From Zygnema cylindricum (lineage: Eukaryota; Streptophyta; Zygnematophyceae; Zygnematales; Zygnemataceae), in the NCBI GenBank assembly GCA_037447655.1, contig JBBHKE010001791.1, forward strand, positions 1 to 64,000: a stretch of 64,000 nucleotides of DNA, given 5' to 3'. This document shows positions 58,336 to 64,000 of this stretch, in pieces. Below the pieces are notes generated by a model, which did no database searches, was not told where the DNA came from, and was given only the letters and a program-made list of their open reading frames with translations. Made by a program: the position numbers and the translations under genes. Each line of letters starts with the position of its first letter. The stretch's first letter is position 1.

Positions 58336-59030
58336 TTAGTTAATTGGGTTGGGGTTGGGGTTGTAGTTTTGGTTTTGTTAGTTGCCGTGCTTTTCATTTT
58401 GAGTTTGGGTGCTTTTATTTTCCTTGTTGATGTTTTCTTTTTGTTTTTGTTGTGCTGTTATTTTATTCCCATGCTGGTAATTTTTCAGTTTCGGCCATGC
58501 CACCCCTTTTGTACCCCCGGACTCAGATGGTTTACCATTGTGCTTTTTAATTTATCCTGCGTGTGACTCAGGAAAGGTTATCTTCCTCCGGCCCTCACTC
58601 TCCTACACAACTCTCACATCCTTTCCTCTTGAAAGTCCTCATTCCGCTCTTTCCCTCAGCGAGTAAACTGCGAAAACGTGCCGATATTTTGCAGTAACTT
58701 CATAAACTTTCAAAATAAATAAGGTTCAGTATGGCTATCGTAATATTGCCGCTGAATGACTCTAAATAGACTTCGTTGCTGAATTTATAGTTTTTTTTTT
58801 ACTTTGTTCTCGGTGCCAAGGATATTTGACATTTCTCTACCGTCAACCAGTCTCGCGGTCATCACTAACGTACTTTCCAGAATCAAAAAAAGAAAAGACA
58901 AGCATTATAAATACCGCGCAGTGGTAAAATACCGAAAGTTGAGCAAAGCCAAAACGAAACTGAAAAAAGTCAAACAATAATATGAGAAACTGGTTGTTAA
59001 GGTGATGCACGTTTTAGCTGTTATAAGACT
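58336..59030 (+). repeat. 3' tail of the non-LTR element and flank
   Basis: G/T-rich 3' leader (TTGGGGTTGGGGTTG near 58348-58365) ending with AGATGGTTTACCATTGTGC near 58526-58544. The last motif recurs, inverted, at 59050 and 59795, so it is the shared 3' end of the family. After about 58560 no feature is recognised. Confidence 0.6.
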
Positions 59031-59034
59031 TTAT

Positions 59035-59425
59035 CAAGAAAACGCGATGGTAAACCATCGGAGTACATGGGAGTAGAAGATAAAGGAAAAGTTGAAACTG
59101 AAAACCAAAAGGCGAAAGACGAAAATAAAAAACCAAATGCAGGTGGAAGGAACTTAAAAGAAAAACAAGGTGAAAGAAACTAACAATAAAAGGCATTGAA
59201 AAGGAACAACAAGCACCAAAGCAACAACAAGATATTGTACCTTAAATACAAACTACTTAACCAAACCTCATTATACCGAATGAACCACTAAAAGCAAGAA
59301 CCCTTAAATCCCCGAGACTTGCCGGAGCACGTGGAGGAAGTTCCTAAACACTGATAAAGTCTGTACTGTATAGCAGATCGAAGAAGAATCGATTCTTGCA
59401 CTCGTTGTAAAGCCACACAGAAAGA
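59035..59425 (-). mobile_element. 5'-truncated copy of the non-LTR element
   Basis: On the minus strand, TGTGGCTTTACAACGAGTGC (from about 59417) matches the C-terminal coding part at 58203. The related FRNFLHVLR-like codons follow, then a T-rich tail ending in GATGGTTTACCATCGCG (59050-59066). Only the last ~100 codons and 3' leader are present, typical of 5' truncation. Confidence 0.7.
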
Positions 59426-59769
59426 TATAGGTGACGATAAAAATATATAAGTGACAATAAAAAAGATATAGGTGACAATTTTGGGTATAGATCTTTGGCA
59501 TTTTTACCAAGAGGTGCCAGAAAGGACAAACAATTAAAATCCTACTTGCCAAGTCGATTGCAGAGGACATGGGGAAAAGGCAAAAACCGAAGTTAAGTTA
59601 AAACCATGAAGGTTGTCTCTGTGTCAGTTGAGGTTCTTCTGAAATGTTCAAAATAGTGACAACAGTGTTGCTAGAATATCCTTCCAATTCATTGTCTAAA
59701 AAGCTGATTAAGCAGTTAGTACAAAGTTTTAAGTTCCATAGTCTGTTAATAAATTTAGTCTCTATAACA

Positions 59770-59940
59770 AAGGAGCTTTATTGAGAAAGTACAATGGTAA
59801 AATATCTGAGTACATGGGAACAAAAAAAAAAGATAAGCCAACACGAAACTGAAAAACTGAACAGGGAATAGACAAACCAATGGGAAAACACTGTGAAAGA
59901 AACTAACACACAGAGCTGAACCCTGTTTTGAAAAAACAGA
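59770..59940 (-). mobile_element. Second 3'-end remnant of the non-LTR element
   Basis: AGATATTTTACCATTGTAC (minus strand, near 59795) and the preceding GTTAGTTTCTTTCAC block match the tail of the 59035-59425 copy. Very short; coding part absent. Confidence 0.5.
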
Positions 59941-61009
59941 ACATGTGAAGACTGCTCACAACAATCTCACTCTAGAAAGTGGAGAGGTTTATGACCACTA
60001 TCTGTTTCAAAAAATGGAAATGACCTAAATTGTTGTTTCATTAGTGCTACAAAGTTTTCAAAACAGAAAAACCTGAAGGGAGCTCTAAAGACAAGCACAC
60101 AGCCGTCGAGATGAGACAAAATTTCAACAGCCATCCTCGTTCCATCGGCAAATAAGTATTATAATTGATTCTTTAACCAGTATTAAATAATTAAGTATAA
60201 AGTAAAGTAAAGTAATTTAAGTTCCTCAAAAGTCCTGCAAAGCTCAAAACTTTACCATGACTTTCCAGATTGTTCACTTCCACTTTCACCATTTGTTATC
60301 CATTTATTCACAAAATAATAAACAAAATGGTGGAGCAGTTTACTTCTTCATAAAGCAAACTTACACAAAATGAAAATAAAAGGGAGTGAAGTGAGGAATT
60401 GTTGATGTCTGACAAAGAGTTTACAGCAAAAAGGAACGATAAAACCACAAGCAAAACAACTTAAGATTCATTAACTCCTTTCTATGAGGATTATTTCTAA
60501 AGCAAAAACCTAGTTTTTCTCATCCTAACAATTTAAGACACAAAAAGTACAATAATCTAGTTATAAACATGAAATGTCCTAAATAATAAATTGCAAATAC
60601 AAGCCGAATGAATGGCAACAACTCTTCATTTTTTGTTTTTTTTTTTTCTGAAGTTACGACTACTACAAAGGCAAACCTCTAAAAAATTGTTTTTTTTTTT
60701 TGTGTTTTTCTTTTTTCTTTCAAAACCTACACACAAAGAGTCTATTGAATATGGAAAAATGTGACCTAAAAAAGAGTGCAGGATTTTTTTTCCAGACCTA
60801 TTTCTTATGTGTTTTTTCTAATTTTTATTAAATGCTGGAAAATGACATAAATTTTGGGACCGGAAATTTCACCTCAGTCAGTTATGGAAAACTCCTCCCA
60901 GCTTTTAAAGAATCCCTTCTTTCATTCAGCTTTACAGGTTAAGGATTCAAAGCCAATAGTGATTCCCTACCATCGTCACAACCAGCCTATCCGTGTAACT
61001 CCAACCAAA
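59941..61009. other. No gene seen
   Basis: AT-rich sequence with several A- or T-rich runs (60636-60720). Short unsupported frames only. Confidence 0.4.
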
Positions 61010-61325
61010 AAATCTCTCTTGCTCTCTCTCTCTCTCTCGCTCTCCCACTCTCTCCCTCTCCCTCTCCTCTTTCTCCCTCTCCGCCCTCCCTCTCTCCCTC
61101 TCTCCCCCTCTCCCACTCCCTGTCCCCCTCTTCCCTCTATCCCTCTCTCCCTCTCTCCCTCTCCCCTTTTCTCCCTCTCCCTCTTCCCTCTCTCCCTCTC
61201 CCTCTCTCCTTTTCTCGCTCTTTCACTTTCTCCCTCCCTTCCTCACTTTTGTCCCCCCCCTCCCCCTCCTCTCTCCCTCTCCCTCCCACTCCCCCTCTCC
61301 CTCCCTCTCTCTCCCTCCCTCCCTC
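61010..61325 (-). repeat. Polypyrimidine tract = GA-rich 3' leader of the MYB gene
   Basis: Over 300 bp of almost pure C/T (CTCTCTCCCTC-type) on the plus strand. On the MYB sense strand it is a purine-only run that begins immediately after the TGA stop. Short frames within it are not genes. Confidence 0.85.
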
Positions 61326-63521
61326 TCACTGCGTCGGCTCCATAGCTTCCGCGTACTCCTGGGCCTCCGAGTTCTCCCTGTGGTCGATTGTCGGCCACTC
61401 ATTGGTCAGAAAATGCAGTAAAGTCGAACAGTCGGAAGCCGTAGGCGCCAGGTGTCGTCCCGGGAATGGCTGCCCATCCATATTCCCAGTCATTGGACTT
61501 CTCCCCACATTGCCCGAGTGACGAGAGGGAAAAGCGAGGGAGGCCGAAAGCTGGGGACCTAAACTGAGGGAAGAATTACCGTGGGTTTCGTCGTTTCCAT
61601 GTTGTTGTCTGTTGTTTTGGCCGTTGTGGTCCATGCGGTCCATACGGTCCATATGGGTCATACGGTCGGTCCAATGAGGAGGACCTCGACCGAAAGACGA
61701 GAGCTCGAGGATGGGAGCCTCCATGGAGGAGGAATGGGAATGGTGTCTTAATACCGCCATTTCTTGTTCTTGCGAGTGTTCTTGTTCGGTTTCGAGGTTC
61801 GAGAGAGTGCCAAGTGTCCCATGGTGATGATGATGATGATGATCCAATTGGTTTAAATTATTTGAGAGGTCTCCGGCCATAAGAGACAAGTTTGTGACGT
61901 TTTCTCTTTGGGCCAAAGTGGAGGCTTGGGTTTTGAGGAAAGCGAGACCGGAGTTAAGGCGAGAGAGAGTTTGGTTGTGGTTACTCATCCGGGCGAGACT
62001 CGTGACTTGGTTTTTAAGTCGAGCGAGAGAAGGGAGACCGCCTTCGGGAGCTCCTCCTCCTAAACTGGAAACGGAGTTCATATAAGGAGGAGCCAAACCA
62101 GACATTTGACTCACACTATTTGGGGAGAGACCAGAGAGAGGACTCTTGAGGTCCTCCAAGGCTAAGGAGCCTCCATGACCGTGATCTAAGGGAGCGAGAG
62201 AGGAAACATTTGAGTGGAGAGGGAGGAGAGATCCTCCGGTTTGACGGTTTGGGTCCTCCATGGATGACAAACCGCCGGAGTTTCTAAACATTTGACCGTT
62301 AAGATGAACCAATCGGGCGAGAATATCTTGTTCGGATACAAGCTCCTCTCTAGTGTTATGTACTTCTTGAGGTAAACCTCGAAAAGATCGCTGTACTTCT
62401 ACACCTCCTCCGTACTGTCTTCCTCCTCCTCCTCCTCCTCCCTCTCTTCCATGGTGCTCCATGCCAACCAATGAGTTAGATTTATGAATGCCTCCTCTAT
62501 TTCCTATCCTCAGTATTTCCGATTCTCCTCCTAAAAGACTACCACCGAGGGAATTGGAATTATGACCACCCGAGGGCCCATTTTCCTGCAAAACTAATCC
62601 TCCTCCTCCTCCACCACCACCTCCTCCTCCTACCACTCCTACCACTCCTCCCACTCCCCCTCCCGCTCCTCCTCCTCCTCCCCCCGTTCCATAAACCATC
62701 ACATCCAGTTCCGTATTTAGAGAACTAGACGGTCTCGGATTCATGGAACTGTTTTCTTTACATAGATTGTGTAAATTCCCCATAGAACCGACCGTTAAAC
62801 TAGACGATCCGCTCCTTTCCAACTGCCCAAAAACATTCATATCGTACGGCCGCCGGTTCATAAAAGCATACTCGTCTCCTTCCTCCTCTCCCTCCTCATC
62901 CTCTCCCTCCTCTCCATCTTCACCGTCCTCTTCCCCTCCAATCTCCCCTCCTCCTCTGCCTCCTCCTCCTCCTCCTCCACCTTCGTTTCCTCCCCCGCCT
63001 CCTCCTCCTCCTCCCAGTCCTCTCCTCCTCTCTCCTCCCTCCACCCCCAACCTCGTCGGTGTATTCGTAGGCCAGGGCTGCAGGGGGGGGTCTGTCTCCT
63101 GGCTTCCCTGATTGGCCGTTGCAATGGACAGCGCCCAGCGGCACATGGGTAGGTCGGTGGCTCCTCCTATACTGCCAGCTGGCAAGTCGTTTGTTGTCTT
63201 CTGCCCTCCAGAATGCTCCGCGATTGCACTCGCCACTGTCGCCGTCCCGACTCCGAAAGCCGCCGCGGCCTTGATGTCCGACTCCTATACCCCCATTAGA
63301 CCCGGAAGAACAACACCACAACCTTTGAGACTTACCTTCCCTCCCTCTCTCCCTCCCTCCCTCTACTCCCCACTTCCTCAAAAGCCTCCTCTCCCACCCA
63401 AAAAGAAAAACACCCAAAATCCATCAACTCACAACCCTTGAGTCTCCTTACCTTCCTCCACACTCCCTCCCCCCCTCCCCCTACTCCCCACTTCCCCCAA
63501 AGGCGCCCCCCCCCTCCCCCC

Positions 63522-63562
<41 letters not shown>

Positions 63563-63935
63563 TCACCTGCGGATCCCTCAAAATCTTCTCCAGCAGCTCC
63601 GTGTACTCCTTCTTGAGCGTGACGTTCCAGTGGTTCTTGACCGCCGAGTCCGTCCGCCCCGGCAGCTGCCGCGCTATGAGGCTCCAGCGCGGGCCGTGCT
63701 TGGCGTAGCCCAGCACTATGACCCGGTTCTCGCGCGAGGCGAAGGCCTCCTTGCTCACCTGGGGGTCGAGGTGGTTCACCCAGCGCAGCCGGCAGGACTT
63801 GGCCGTGCGCCCCTGGAGGCCCTCCTGGGAGGCCAGACGCGCCCAGTTGCGGGCGCCCATGCGCGCGACCAGGCGCCGGAGGGTCAGGTCCTCGCGGCGG
63901 GACCAGGGGCCTTTCACGGACCCCGCCACGGGCAT
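61326..63935 (-). CDS. R2R3-MYB transcription factor with long low-complexity C-terminus
   Basis: Two exons, 63935-63567 and 63284-61326, join in phase (DPQ then ESDIKAAAAFG) to give 775 aa. R2 has Trp at 11, 31 and 52 (KGPWSRREDL ... SCRLRWVNHL). R3 has Phe65 in place of the first Trp, as usual for plant R3, and Trp at 84 and 103 (LPGRTDSAVKNHWNVTLKK). It should bind MYB sites as a nuclear regulator. The pattern is nearest to the MYB44/MYB25-like group (ending NHWN-TLK), but the R2 helix reads GLQGRTAKSC rather than GRSGKSC. The C-terminal 650 aa are Gly-, Asn-, Ser- and Glu-rich with a His7 run and an MDRMDRMDH repeat. Start chosen at the first ATG, eight residues before the MYB repeats; an in-frame extension upstream has no ATG. 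Stop TGA. Confidence 0.9.
63523..63560 (-). repeat. C38/G38 run at the MYB intron donor
   Basis: 38 consecutive C on the plus strand (poly-G on the sense strand) begin 6 nt after the exon 1 donor (GTGAGA), inside the 282-bp intron. The intron also contains GGGA/GGGGA tracts. The true run length may be uncertain. Confidence 0.9.
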
Positions 63936-64000
63936 GGCGCCGCGTGGCAAAAGGTCGGGTCGGGAGGGGTTAAGAGCGGGGGATCGGCATGGTTGGCGAG

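Noticed and set aside
60854-61345. Ser/Leu/Pro-rich open frame on the plus strand
   Set aside because: It is a translated CT-rich tract lying antisense to the MYB 3' leader.
62743-63111. Pro/Ser-rich open frame on the plus strand
   Set aside because: Antisense shadow of the Gly/Glu-rich coding region of the MYB gene.

Overview
The window is nuclear DNA of a green plant (streptophyte). It has GT-AG introns, a plant-type VPS16, a plant-type SKIP/SNW protein, an R2R3-MYB, Ty1/copia retrotransposons and a great deal of decayed transposon sequence. Nothing in it fixes the species. A charophyte alga, bryophyte or lycophyte would all fit, so no taxon is claimed.

Layout. 1-10.5 kb is a retrotransposon graveyard: a broken copia pol with its 3' LTR, a broken gag-like gene of a second element, a truncated copia gag, a retroelement ORF1-like pseudogene, and two more diverged LTR-like copies. 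10.6-15 kb is AT-rich and holds nested DNA transposons. These include an inverted pair of ~740-bp elements with TTA target-site duplications, one of which has its unoccupied site preserved 2.3 kb away. 17.0-21.3 kb (+) is a six-exon, multi-pass GT2 cellulose-synthase-like gene. 22.6-33.8 kb (-) is a 17-exon VPS16 gene (848 aa) whose introns carry MITEs, a tRNA-derived SINE pair and minisatellites. 34.0-37.3 kb is a second transposon cluster: an inverted pair of hAT-type MITEs, one with a perfect 8-bp target duplication, plus abutting TA-flanked elements. 38.0-39.9 kb (+) is an intronless SKIP gene. 41.3-45.5 kb is a long degenerate minisatellite. 47.1-50.6 kb (-) is an unidentified spliced gene. 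52.7-54.7 kb (+) is a three-exon gene for a small single-pass membrane protein. 55.4-58.3 kb (+) is a decayed non-LTR retrotransposon with RT and a C-terminal endonuclease-like region, followed by tails of related copies on the other strand. 61.3-63.9 kb (-) is a two-exon R2R3-MYB gene full of purine-only tracts.

The host genes do not form a pathway. They are housekeeping (VPS16: endolysosomal tethering; SKIP: splicing/transcription), cell-wall-type (GT2) and regulatory (MYB) genes separated by transposon islands. Exon coordinates come from reading splice sites by eye with phase checking. All VPS16, GT2, SKIP, MYB and small membrane-protein joins keep frame. Family names rest on recognised motifs, not on a database search.
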